DNA of 40,689 nt from JAIBBG01 sp031417525 (GTDB lineage: Bacteria > Bacteroidota > Bacteroidia > Flavobacteriales_D > Sanyastnellaceae), in assembly GCA_031417525.1 (NCBI GenBank), contig JANOVT010000359.1, positions 1 through 40,689 on the forward strand, given 5' to 3'. The notes beneath the pieces were generated by a model that saw only the letters and a list, made by a program, of their open reading frames with translations, did not search any database and was not told the origin of the DNA. Shown here one piece after another: positions 17,532 through 27,000 of this stretch. Position numbers and translations under genes: made by a program. Each line of letters starts with the position of its first letter. Positions within the stretch are counted from its first letter, which is position 1.

Positions 17532-18305
17532 TCAACCAATACTTGAAAGTTTATCCAAAAACTCCTGCAATTTTCTGCGTGCAACCGGCACCTGTGTTCC
17601 ATCAGAAAGCACGGCGATATTACCTTCCGATCGATTCAATTCTTTGAGGTGATGCGCGATATTGATGATATGGGATTTGTGGATTCGGAAAAACATGTTT
17701 GGATCCAGTCTGTCCTCGAATGCCTTGATGCTCTTGCTGCTGACATATTTTTTTCCGCCCACCAGATAAAGTGTGGTGTAATTTTCAAAAGCCTCCAGAT
17801 GGATGATGTCGGTGTTTTTCACGACCGCCAAACCATCTTTTGTGGGAATAACGGTCTTCTCTACGGTATTTGTCAGTGCGATGTTCTCCAGTATTTTGGT
17901 GAGCCTTGACTCAGGAATTTTATTCGTTTTTTTTTGATCGTGAATTTCTCTTGCTTTCAAAATGGCCTTTTGTAAATCGTCGATATCAATAGGTTTCTCA
18001 AGATAATCGACAGCACTTTCTTTGATAGCACGAAGCGCATAATCGCGAAATGCGGTTGTAAAAACAACTTGAAATTTCCGGTCTTCCAGACTTTGTAAAA
18101 ACATAAAGCCGTCCTCACCGGGCATCATAATATCCAAAAAAACAAGATCCGGATTATTTTCTTCAATGAGCTGACGTGCCTGAACAGCCGAAGATGCAAC
18201 GCCCACAATCTGCACGTCTTCGCAAAAATCTTCAACCATCATGCGCAAATTCTCACGCGCGAATTCTTCGTCGTCTACAATAATCGCCTTTAGTTTTCCG
18301 CTCAT
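17532..18305 (-). CDS. LytTR-family response regulator
   Basis: A 257-residue response regulator (LytR/AgrA type). The receiver has Val-Asp-Asp-Glu-Glu near residue 10, the phospho-acceptor Asp58 in Val-Phe-Leu-Asp-Ile and Lys104 in Leu-Glu-Lys-Pro. The LytTR DNA-binding domain covers about 150-250, with Glu-Asn-Tyr-Thr-Thr-Leu-Tyr, Phe-Phe-Arg-Ile-His-Lys-Ser-His-Ile-Ile-Asn and Pro-Val-Ala-Arg-Arg-Lys. It is the first gene of a three-gene minus-strand unit; the LytS-type propeller kinase starts 58 bases later. LytTR regulators bind pairs of short direct repeats, but I could not identify such sites confidently. The gene is divergent from the T9SS protease gene at 18526, with about 220 bases between. 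Confidence 0.93.
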   Translation of the reverse strand: MSGKLKAIIVDDEEFARENLRMMVEDFCEDVQIVGVASSAVQARQLIEENNPDLVFLDIMMPGEDGFMFLQSLEDRKFQVVFTTAFRDYALRAIKESAVDYLEKPIDIDDLQKAILKAREIHDQKKTNKIPESRLTKILENIALTNTVEKTVIPTKDGLAVVKNTDIIHLEAFENYTTLYLVGGKKYVSSKSIKAFEDRLDPNMFFRIHKSHIINIAHHLKELNRSEGNIAVLSDGTQVPVARRKLQEFLDKLSSIG

Positions 18306-18525
18306 TCAACTGAATATTGGTGGTGGTGAAGATAATGGCAAGTATTTTAGTGATTGACGTTTTTTTGGTCACTCCCTGCCCAGAAATTCATTTCCATGCA
18401 GCTGTAAACTGAGAAGCCAACTCTCAAATTGCAAACTTGGGTTACACAGGACATTTTTATCAATCTACTAAATATATCTTTAAACATTTCGGTATATTTA
18501 CCACACTAATCTAATCCAAAAAACC

Positions 18526-21500
18526 ATGAAAACTCACTTGGAAAACAGCCTTACAAGATTAATCCAACTCGCATTTGTAATTCTACTGACAATTTATGCT
18601 TCAGATAGTCTTGCTCAATTCTGTGGAACGGAGACAACTATTGCTGAATCAGAGAATCGCGATTATTCTTCCAATATATCATGTGTTAATGAATCTGTTT
18701 CATCCAACATGAATAACGGGCTCTATGTTCCAGGTCCCCTTACGGAAATTAAAACTATTAGGTTAGTTTTACATGTTATGCAAAGAAGTGACGGCACTCG
18801 AAACTTACAACAAAATGAACCATTGCATTTACAGTGGCTTGAGGGCTGTGCTAGTTACCTGAATTGGCTGATGAGCACAATTCCTGAAGAATGGTGCGAT
18901 GGTGTCGAAACGAACAGTCTGCATATTGAGGATAGTAGGATACGATTTGTGACTACTGAAATTCAATGGCATCAAGATGATTTAGGTTGGAACAACACTT
19001 CAACTACATCGTCTGAAAATGATCTTGCCTTATGTGGATCCTATTGTTACGATCACTACGCCGTTGACCAAGAGCACGTGCTGAATGTTTATCTTCTGGG
19101 ATCGACAAGAACAATTGAAGCATTTGATCTGAATCCTTTACCAGACGAAGGAATGCATGGCTGTGGCCCTGGTTATTGGGGTCCAAATTCAAACTATCTC
19201 ACACTTTCAGGCCTATATGATAACTTCCTACGTTATCCTGCAGGCACTTTTGGTGACTTCTCCTATGTTGGTCAACCTTGGGTCGAATTCGGAATGCTTC
19301 TACATGAAATTGGACATTGCTTCGGGTTGCATCACAGTTGGTACACAGATCAGGAAGCACTATTTGGACTTTGCAATACTGAACAGATTGATATGTGCGA
19401 ACCAATTGGAACAGTTAATTGTTCTAATAATGTTATGTCATATTCAAATACAAAAAACAATTTTACTTATCTGCAATTAGCCCATTTACATCAATTAATG
19501 TCAGGAGGATGGAGAACAGCTATGCTTAATGAGTGTGAAAGAGATCCTGAACGAGATGTGATTGTAAACTCAAGTCAGACTTGGATATTTGGCAAAGTGT
19601 TTGGCGGCAATGTTGAGGTGCAGAACGGAGCCACATTAACAATCAAATGCAAAGTGAATATGCCTAAAGAAGGCTCCATAATTATTCATCCTGGCGCAAA
19701 AGTGATACTCGATGGTGGTGTTTGCACAAATAGTTGCGGATACTATTGGAAGGGTTTTGAGGTATGGGGTCAGTCTGCGGAAAGACAGATTTCACACGAA
19801 CAAGGAACTCTTGAAGTTAAGAATGGTGCAATCATAGAAAATGCCGAATGCGGAGTGCGGTTAGGGCACTTGATTTCCACCGAACCTCAATGGGAATATG
19901 ATTGGGCAATGACAGGTGGAATTATTAAGTCAATGAATTATTCTGTGTTCAAAAATAACAAAAAAGATGTCGAGTTTTTGTCCTATCAAAACTATTATAT
20001 TTCAGGCAATAATCACATCCCAAAAAAAAATGCATCCTACTTCTACGAAACAGAGTTTGTAATTGACAAGGCGCTTTCACACGTTTCGAACCTAAGTCAA
20101 AGGGTGAGTCTATTTGACGTCGATGGAATTGTCTTTCGTGCATGCAATTTTCATATCGACAGTGATGCTTTAACACATTATGAAATTCAAAATAGAGGAT
20201 CCGCAATATACTCTATGGCTTCAAGTTTCACTGTTAAAAGTAGTTGTTCGGTGCTGTTACCGGAGGGAGGTGAATGCGACCCAGGATACCTCACCGCTGA
20301 AACGTTAGGCGAGCCAAACAGTGATGTGCTTCCCAGTAGATTTAGCAATTATCTTCTTGCAATACGTACTATAGGGGGCGACGGTTTTGGCAACACTTCT
20401 GTAAGTGGATCAATATTTACGAATAATCAATTCGGTATATTTCTTAAAGCACTGGACGATGCTTCCGTTTATCGCAATCGTTTCTTCATCGACGAGCAAA
20501 ATTTTGATATACCAATTTCGTATGGCATTTCACTTCTGGAATGTAACGGTTATGAAATATCAAGAAATATTTTTGAGGGTACCGGAGACATGACTGAATT
20601 CAATACTGGACTTTGGGTCTCAAACAGTCCTCCAAATTCAAATGAAATATATTTGAATGATTTCGTGGGCCTCTATGCAGGCAGTATTGCTCAAGGGTTT
20701 CAAGCTGGTGGCGATTTCAATTTTCAAGGTTTGGAAATGCTTTGTGGTCTGTATGAAAATAGCAAATACAATTTAGCCATTAATAAATATGGCACCTTTC
20801 TAGGACAAATTGCTTTACGCCAAGGCGACCACGCGATCAGTAATTCTGATGTAACTGCGCCTGCAGGAAATCTTTTCACACAAACCAATTGGGGCAACCC
20901 GGCACCATACACTGACTACTTTATTTGTCCGGATGGTGAATGTGGGCCTCTAATCTATGAGCATCATGATGAATTAAGTTCCTGGCCTGTATTGCCTATG
21001 CAAATTGACCCTTTAGTAATCATTGAGTCGCCAAATACAGCCATATTCTCTACGCGACAAGAGGCTTGTCCTATTAGACATGGAGTCACTCATACTCCAC
21101 AGCATTTGCATTCAAGTGTGATCTCCAAGCGATTCGAAATAGATGCGTTAAAGATTGAATTGGAAGAATTGGTAGACGGCGGCAATACTCCTTCGGTACT
21201 TTCGACTATAAACAATCCGAATAATTCTAGCGCAAGCATTCGTACCAATCTAATCTCCTTAACACCATACCTGAGTGACGCCGCAATAGATGGCCTGATA
21301 ACACGTCAGCCCGCCCTTAACCCATGGCATTTGTGTGAGCTATTAATTGCTTGTTCGCCATTAAATCCTATAATATTCACAAAAACAAAAAACAGTAATC
21401 AACTTTCTGAATTTTTAGTTGGCCTGCTCACCGAATATCAAAATTGCAGTAATAACTATGTGTCAAAAGTTAGCTCTTTGAAACAACTCGAACTTGAGAA

Positions 21501-22188
21501 AACCAATGCCCTGAGTTCATACATACGTACCAGAATTTCCGAAGATGATGAAAACTATTTTTTAGAAGATGTGAAAGACATTATGTCCGGCGAAGAAACA
21601 AACAATGAGATCAAGAAGAAAGTGGCAATTCTAAGACAGGAAGGCAATCTCATAGCTGCAAATTTATTGCTCGAGCAATATGATGAAGACCAAGATACTG
21701 ACGTTTGGAAACAATTCATGACGGTGATTCTTGATATTGATAATACAGGCGGGTTTCTCAACGCAACTCAGGATCACATTGCTACTTTGGAAACAATAGC
21801 CCAATCCAAAAAAAGAGGCTATGGTCATGCTGAAGCAATACTCGAAATTTTGACTGGTATACAACCAACTGAAGAATTGAATCTACCTCAAGAAGGTCTT
21901 AAATCTCTCAAAGTAATAAATGAGATTAGGAAACCTTCTCTAATGGGTGTTTATCCGAATCCAGCAAATGGGGAATTTTACATTACCTACGTATTGCCAA
22001 CCGAACGCTCAAAAGCTTTCGTTCAAATTTATGACGTGTCAGGCAAACTGATAAGAAGTGAAAACATAACCAATGGGTATGGTATTTTTATGCTGAATGC
22101 CGCAGATTTTGAACGCGGCAGCTACTTTTTTGAATTGGAATTGAATGGACATAAAGTAGCAACCGAAAAATTCCTAATTGTTGACTAA
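18526..22188 (+). CDS. T9SS-secreted metzincin-type metalloprotease with C-terminal sorting domain
   Basis: A 1220-residue secreted protein. A signal peptide ends near Ser-Leu-Ala-Gln (about residue 31). A zinc-protease domain follows with the extended motif H260-E-x-x-H264-x-x-G-x-x-H270 and a Met-turn at Met304 in Asn-Val-Met-Ser-Tyr, as in pappalysin-like (M43) and other metzincins. From about residue 345 there is a long beta-rich region with Gly/Asn-spaced repeats (Val-Glu-Val-Gln-Asn-Gly-Ala-Thr-Leu style) resembling a right-handed beta-helix. A more helical acidic stretch spans about 870-1130. The last 80 residues (Val-Tyr-Pro-Asn-Pro-Ala-Asn-Gly ... Gly-Lys-Leu-Ile) form a type A T9SS sorting domain, so it should cross the outer membrane and be surface-attached or released. 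A second T9SS cargo gene follows 56 bases later. Confidence 0.88.
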   Translation: MKTHLENSLTRLIQLAFVILLTIYASDSLAQFCGTETTIAESENRDYSSNISCVNESVSSNMNNGLYVPGPLTEIKTIRLVLHVMQRSDGTRNLQQNEPLHLQWLEGCASYLNWLMSTIPEEWCDGVETNSLHIEDSRIRFVTTEIQWHQDDLGWNNTSTTSSENDLALCGSYCYDHYAVDQEHVLNVYLLGSTRTIEAFDLNPLPDEGMHGCGPGYWGPNSNYLTLSGLYDNFLRYPAGTFGDFSYVGQPWVEFGMLLHEIGHCFGLHHSWYTDQEALFGLCNTEQIDMCEPIGTVNCSNNVMSYSNTKNNFTYLQLAHLHQLMSGGWRTAMLNECERDPERDVIVNSSQTWIFGKVFGGNVEVQNGATLTIKCKVNMPKEGSIIIHPGAKVILDGGVCTNSCGYYWKGFEVWGQSAERQISHEQGTLEVKNGAIIENAECGVRLGHLISTEPQWEYDWAMTGGIIKSMNYSVFKNNKKDVEFLSYQNYYISGNNHIPKKNASYFYETEFVIDKALSHVSNLSQRVSLFDVDGIVFRACNFHIDSDALTHYEIQNRGSAIYSMASSFTVKSSCSVLLPEGGECDPGYLTAETLGEPNSDVLPSRFSNYLLAIRTIGGDGFGNTSVSGSIFTNNQFGIFLKALDDASVYRNRFFIDEQNFDIPISYGISLLECNGYEISRNIFEGTGDMTEFNTGLWVSNSPPNSNEIYLNDFVGLYAGSIAQGFQAGGDFNFQGLEMLCGLYENSKYNLAINKYGTFLGQIALRQGDHAISNSDVTAPAGNLFTQTNWGNPAPYTDYFICPDGECGPLIYEHHDELSSWPVLPMQIDPLVIIESPNTAIFSTRQEACPIRHGVTHTPQHLHSSVISKRFEIDALKIELEELVDGGNTPSVLSTINNPNNSSASIRTNLISLTPYLSDAAIDGLITRQPALNPWHLCELLIACSPLNPIIFTKTKNSNQLSEFLVGLLTEYQNCSNNYVSKVSSLKQLELEKTNALSSYIRTRISEDDENYFLEDVKDIMSGEETNNEIKKKVAILRQEGNLIAANLLLEQYDEDQDTDVWKQFMTVILDIDNTGGFLNATQDHIATLETIAQSKKRGYGHAEAILEILTGIQPTEELNLPQEGLKSLKVINEIRKPSLMGVYPNPANGEFYITYVLPTERSKAFVQIYDVSGKLIRSENITNGYGIFMLNAADFERGSYFFELELNGHKVATEKFLIVD

Positions 22189-22244
22189 CAATACTTCCCA
22201 TCCGTTTTTACTTCTCAAGATTGGTGAGTCTTTAAATTCTTAAT

Positions 22245-23984
22245 ATGAGTTATTGGATAGCAAAATGCTCAATTATTCTTCAACTACTAATCACCGGTAT
22301 TTGCTGTGATGCACAATCATTGACCTGTTCATGGCTTCATACTTTTGGTTTCGATGGTGACAATCAAGGAAATGACGCCATAACCGACAATGATGGTAAT
22401 TTTCTTGTTGTTGGTGATTTCTATGGTACAGTAGATGTTGACCCCTCAGATTCAGAGTTCATACTTCACACCGACCATAAGGATGCCTTTTTTGCAAAAT
22501 ACTCGCCTAATAACGACCTTATTTGGGCATATAATTTCGCAGGGGCCTCCAATAGAACCATTAATAGAATTACGGTTGCTGAAAACAATCAAATAATAAT
22601 CTGTGGAAATTTCAGCCAAAGCTGTGACTTCGATTTTAGTGATAATGAATTTATACTATTGTCCAATGGTTTTCAGGATGCATTCATGGCGGTGTATGAT
22701 GGCTATGGCTCCCTTATATATGCAGTCAGCATTGGTGGTGCACAAGGCGACGATACTTCATTCGCTGCGGTTGAAGACACACAAGGTAACTTTTATTTCA
22801 CCGGCTACTTTCGCGCAGTCGCCGATATTGACCCTACGAATTCTGAACTTCTCGCGTACGAATACACCGGTTCCTCCATTGATATGTTTGTGATTAAGCT
22901 ATCTCAGACATTTGATTTTATCTGGGGTGGCACAGTAAGTGGTCCAGGTTTTGAAATTGCGAGTTCAATATGTATTGGGTCCGATGATTCAATCTTAATT
23001 TCCGGGCTAATAGAAGGAAGTCCAGATTTCGATTTAGATGTTGGCGCTCAGTATGCCATGCTCCAAGTTGCCGAATTGAATGTGGCGAATTGTTTCATTG
23101 CCAAATACACGCTTGACGGAACATTTGTTCAAGGAGTCATTTTCGGGGGTCTCGGAGAGGATTACATTACTTCTATGTTATCTAATTCATCTGGTTTCTT
23201 AATTGGAGGCTCATATGCAGGTTACGGAGATTTCGATCCAGGTTCAGCATTGCTAGATTTCGAGACATTCGGTGAAAGTGACATGTTTCTGATGCAGATC
23301 GATAATGAATTTAACACGCTTTGGTCATATAATGTTGGTGGAACTGAACACGATTATATAAGTGATCTTGCGACAGATCCTTTTGGAAACATTGCTGTTG
23401 CTGGATCATTCGCGAGATCAATTGATTTCGATACCGGTACTGAAGAGTACATTTTAAGCGTTCCTGCGACGGAGGAGGGAGATTACTATGATGCAGTGGT
23501 CATATTGTTCTCGGCGGATGGTCAATTCAAAGAGGCTAAGAATTTTGGCGGATGGTATTTTGACATTTCGAAAGGAGTCGCTATAAGCGGGAACTCAATT
23601 CTGACCACTGGCTATTTTACTTTAATTGCTAGTTTGGACGCTTGCACGGCAGAAACAGAAAATGAAGGATACGGGGAGGATGTCTTTATCCTATGTTTAA
23701 GTTCAGAATATTTAGAAATAAATGAACAATCGAAACATATTGCATTCGTATCTCCCAACCCAGCAGACAAATTCATCCATGTAAAATTTAGTAAACTAAC
23801 AACATCAAATAAGGACGCAATTAAAATCTATAACCTCCAGGGACAATTGATCAACCAATTTATATTGCAACCCAATAAGCCTACCTTTTCCATCGATTGT
23901 TCAGAGTTTGAAAACGGTACCTATTTATTAAATATCGAAAGTGAAGGGGTTGTTATTTCCGAAAAAGTAGTTGTAGTGCATTAA
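22245..23984 (+). CDS. T9SS-secreted propeller-like repeat protein
   Basis: A 579-residue secreted protein. It has a signal peptide (ending near Cys-Asp-Ala-Gln), six repeats with a core like Val-Asp-Val-Asp-Pro/Phe-Asp-Pro-Gly near residues 63, 127, 193, 260, 328 and 393 (spacing 64-68), and a C-terminal T9SS sorting domain (Phe-Val-Ser-Pro-Asn-Pro-Ala-Asp ... Gly-Thr-Tyr-Leu-Leu-Asn). Each repeat also carries Ala/Gly-Lys-Tyr and Trp segments, which resemble SBBP-type beta-propeller blades; the Asp-x-Asp cores suggest calcium binding. It starts 56 bases after the metalloprotease stop and is probably its operon partner. The role (adhesion or substrate binding) is inference; no catalytic motif was seen. 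Confidence 0.82.
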   Translation: MSYWIAKCSIILQLLITGICCDAQSLTCSWLHTFGFDGDNQGNDAITDNDGNFLVVGDFYGTVDVDPSDSEFILHTDHKDAFFAKYSPNNDLIWAYNFAGASNRTINRITVAENNQIIICGNFSQSCDFDFSDNEFILLSNGFQDAFMAVYDGYGSLIYAVSIGGAQGDDTSFAAVEDTQGNFYFTGYFRAVADIDPTNSELLAYEYTGSSIDMFVIKLSQTFDFIWGGTVSGPGFEIASSICIGSDDSILISGLIEGSPDFDLDVGAQYAMLQVAELNVANCFIAKYTLDGTFVQGVIFGGLGEDYITSMLSNSSGFLIGGSYAGYGDFDPGSALLDFETFGESDMFLMQIDNEFNTLWSYNVGGTEHDYISDLATDPFGNIAVAGSFARSIDFDTGTEEYILSVPATEEGDYYDAVVILFSADGQFKEAKNFGGWYFDISKGVAISGNSILTTGYFTLIASLDACTAETENEGYGEDVFILCLSSEYLEINEQSKHIAFVSPNPADKFIHVKFSKLTTSNKDAIKIYNLQGQLINQFILQPNKPTFSIDCSEFENGTYLLNIESEGVVISEKVVVVH

Positions 23985-24026
23985 ATTTTTCTATAGGCAA
24001 TTCTTCATTTTTACTAATTCTTATTG

Positions 24027-24050
24027 GCTAAAAATTGAGCAACTCAATTT
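24027..24050 (-). terminator. Possible terminator after the 1178-aa outer-membrane protein gene
   Basis: AAATTGAG (24032-24039) and CTCAATTT (24043-24050) form an 8-bp stem with a 3-base loop, 24 bases after the minus-strand stop. The descending arm merges into five T residues on the minus strand. It lies between two convergent genes and the stem is AT-rich, so it is a moderate candidate only. Confidence 0.45.
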
Positions 24051-24074
24051 AAAGGTAAAGCGGCCTGCGGTCCA

Positions 24075-27000
24075 TCAAAACAACGCCCTCACTTGCAATC
24101 CACCCGAATGAATCGCCCTTACCGTTTCAGGTTTACGGCCATTGTAAATCAAATTAACCTGAAGATTTTTTGCAACAGTTCTTTGCACTCCTACGCTCCA
24201 TGTAAAATTATTTCCGGTAGATAATCCTTCCAGCATTTCAAATGAAAGTGAATTATTGTTTGCTCCATTGTAGCGAATATTGAAATAATTGACTTCGAGT
24301 TGAAAGCTACCCTTTTCTGTGGTGTTGTAAGTGAGATCGCTTCCCAACTTTTGAATGATCACCAACTCCGGTCCTTGGCGGTTTTGTTTTTCGGAAAATT
24401 GTGCCGTCATATTCAGACGAGCATGCGTATTAGGCTGCCAGGTAAATTTCGGTTGAATGGAATAATATATCAACTCATAATTTCTTCCGGATAAAAAATC
24501 TGAACTCGCCACCTTTTTTCCAAAGCGATTTTCCATGAAAAAAGTAAAGTCGCGAATGAAACTCCAACGAACTCCAAGCTGGTTATAATCATCTCCCCGA
24601 CTTTCAAATCCATTGCTCAGCAAGTTCTTATTTCTGCCATATTGATAGGTGTAATCAAATCCCAAAATCGGATTCGATTTATTGAAGAACAGAATGTTGC
24701 GGAACAATCCATTGAGTGAAAGCAATGAGCTGTCAGCGATCGTAAGAACGAAAGGATTGAAGCGTTCATCGCGATTTTCTCGTGTCGTTTTGCGATCGAT
24801 ACGCAATGTGGTATTGTCTGAAAACCTCGCAACGAACTTTTGAAAACCCTCATCACCTTTCAAAATTTTTGATGGTGTCAATAAAATAGATTGTGTGAAT
24901 TGGTTGGAATAGGTCTTGACATAATCATTGGTTTGAACAAATGACCTAATGTAATTTGCTTCATAACTGAATTGTGCAATTTCAAATTCATTCAAGTCTT
25001 TGATGTTGTCGCCATCGTAATCGTTCCAGACATAAGCACCCTGACCTGCCGGGACTTCCAGGTAAATGAACTCTTTCTTTTGTTCCAGACCAGAACCGAT
25101 TTCGTAAAACGTAGTATTGGTCAAAAATCCGTTTTTCAGTTTGAAGGAATATTCGACACGTGTGAGCAATGTATTCTCCGGAGATTGTGTAAAGAGTTCC
25201 GGATTGATGACACGCAACCGGCGATTGCTGACGTTAATACTTAATCTGCTGTCTTTCGCTCCCCTCAAACCGATCAAAGCTCCGTATTGATCAGCACGCG
25301 CTGCTGAAGATAGCGAGACATCCACAGGCTTCCAGTCGGTGCGGTCCCGATAATAAACCGTAACGGATCTTTTCAACGTATCGGAAGTTCCTGCCCCGGC
25401 CTCCCAATCATAGAATTGATAAGTTGTAGTGGAAAGTGTATCCGATTTGCCGCGATAAAAAAGATTGTGTTCATGCTCATCTCTGAAGTATACTCTGAAT
25501 TTTCCGAGCTCCTTCGAGATGTTGGCTTTATGACGCAAAAACTGAGAGTTGACCTGACCTTCGGTAGAGAGATATGAAGCATTCACCACGGCGCTAAATT
25601 TATTCTTAGTAGAAATATTCGTTTGAAGTTTCCCTTTGTAGCCTTGATAATTTTCACCAAGTAAAAACATATCGGCTCCTGCATTGACAGATCCCCATCG
25701 CGAAGTTTTAATTCCGAAATTCGCTCCCGAAATGTGCTGATCAGAAGACAGGTTGAGCAATTGCACATTCCAATTACGTGCAAATTCCACCTCCCGAAAA
25801 CGTTCTATCTGCACAAAATGCTGGCCGGTGTATTCATAAGACAATTCTGAATTCAATTCGTTTTTATGAAAATGATTACCCTGAATTAGTATATCCGATG
25901 AATCCTTCAGAAGACTTGCTTCTCTTTTCCATTTGTAAATGGTTCTAAACGCATACCCCACGTCATCTGCGGCATCAAGTGATGAAAACGTATTAAGATC
26001 CTTGTTTGAGACAGCGCCTTCAACCAACAATCGCGCTCGTTGATACCTCCCAAGGCTCACTTCCGCACCTGTCGTAAGCATCTGATTTTTTTTTGGTGAA
26101 GCGAGCAGAATGATGGGAGCATAATTGCCTTGTGATTTAAAAATTCCATTCACCCATACAGGCGCTATCCACGCATATTTTTTTCCACTTGATGTAAATC
26201 CATCTTCCACATAATCACCATTGCCGGAACCAACGAAAGTGAAAGAAACCCGGTAATGCGCCAATGACGAATCCGTGGAATATACAAACACCGAATCAAA
26301 TTCAAGTGAGTCTGTCAACGCATAGAGGACAGACGCATTTGAATATCCAACGCTATCGATACCGGAAATGTAAGCACTTAGAAAATCATCACCACTTGCT
26401 GCTAAAATCGCCTTCTCGCCTTCTGTCAAATCTTGTTGCAATGGCTGATTTTTGGCGTCATTTTCCGAATAAATATTGAGATAAAATTTGTTTTGATTTC
26501 TTTCATACACAACCGAAGACTGAAGTAAAGGTCGTGCGTAGCGTTTTTCTGAATACTGAAATTCAACTACAATTCTTCGGTCCTTGGTGATAAACTGGCG
26601 AGGAGTAAATGTGATTTCAGAAGCATTGTAGTCGATTACATAATCTTTGTCCTGACCTCGTTGCAAAAGTTTGCCATCGATGTAAACTTGCTCTGTGCCA
26701 GACAACACAATGATGAAAAGCTCATTGTCAGCGCCGCGTAATCGATATGGTCCCTGATTACCCTCTAAGCCTTGCACTACATTTCGAGAAAATCTTCCTT
26801 TCGAAATTGAAGCAGATACTTCTGTCGTCAATTTTGATTTTACAAGTCCTGTTTTATTCAAAACAGATGTATTCAGGAAATAAGCACCTTGTGCCCGTTT
26901 GAAATAATTGAGAAAATACCCGGCCGGGCGTCGCAATTGAAAATCGCCTGCAATGAGTTTTGTTTTGTCATCATAAAGTTGAATGAATACCTGGTCGAAA

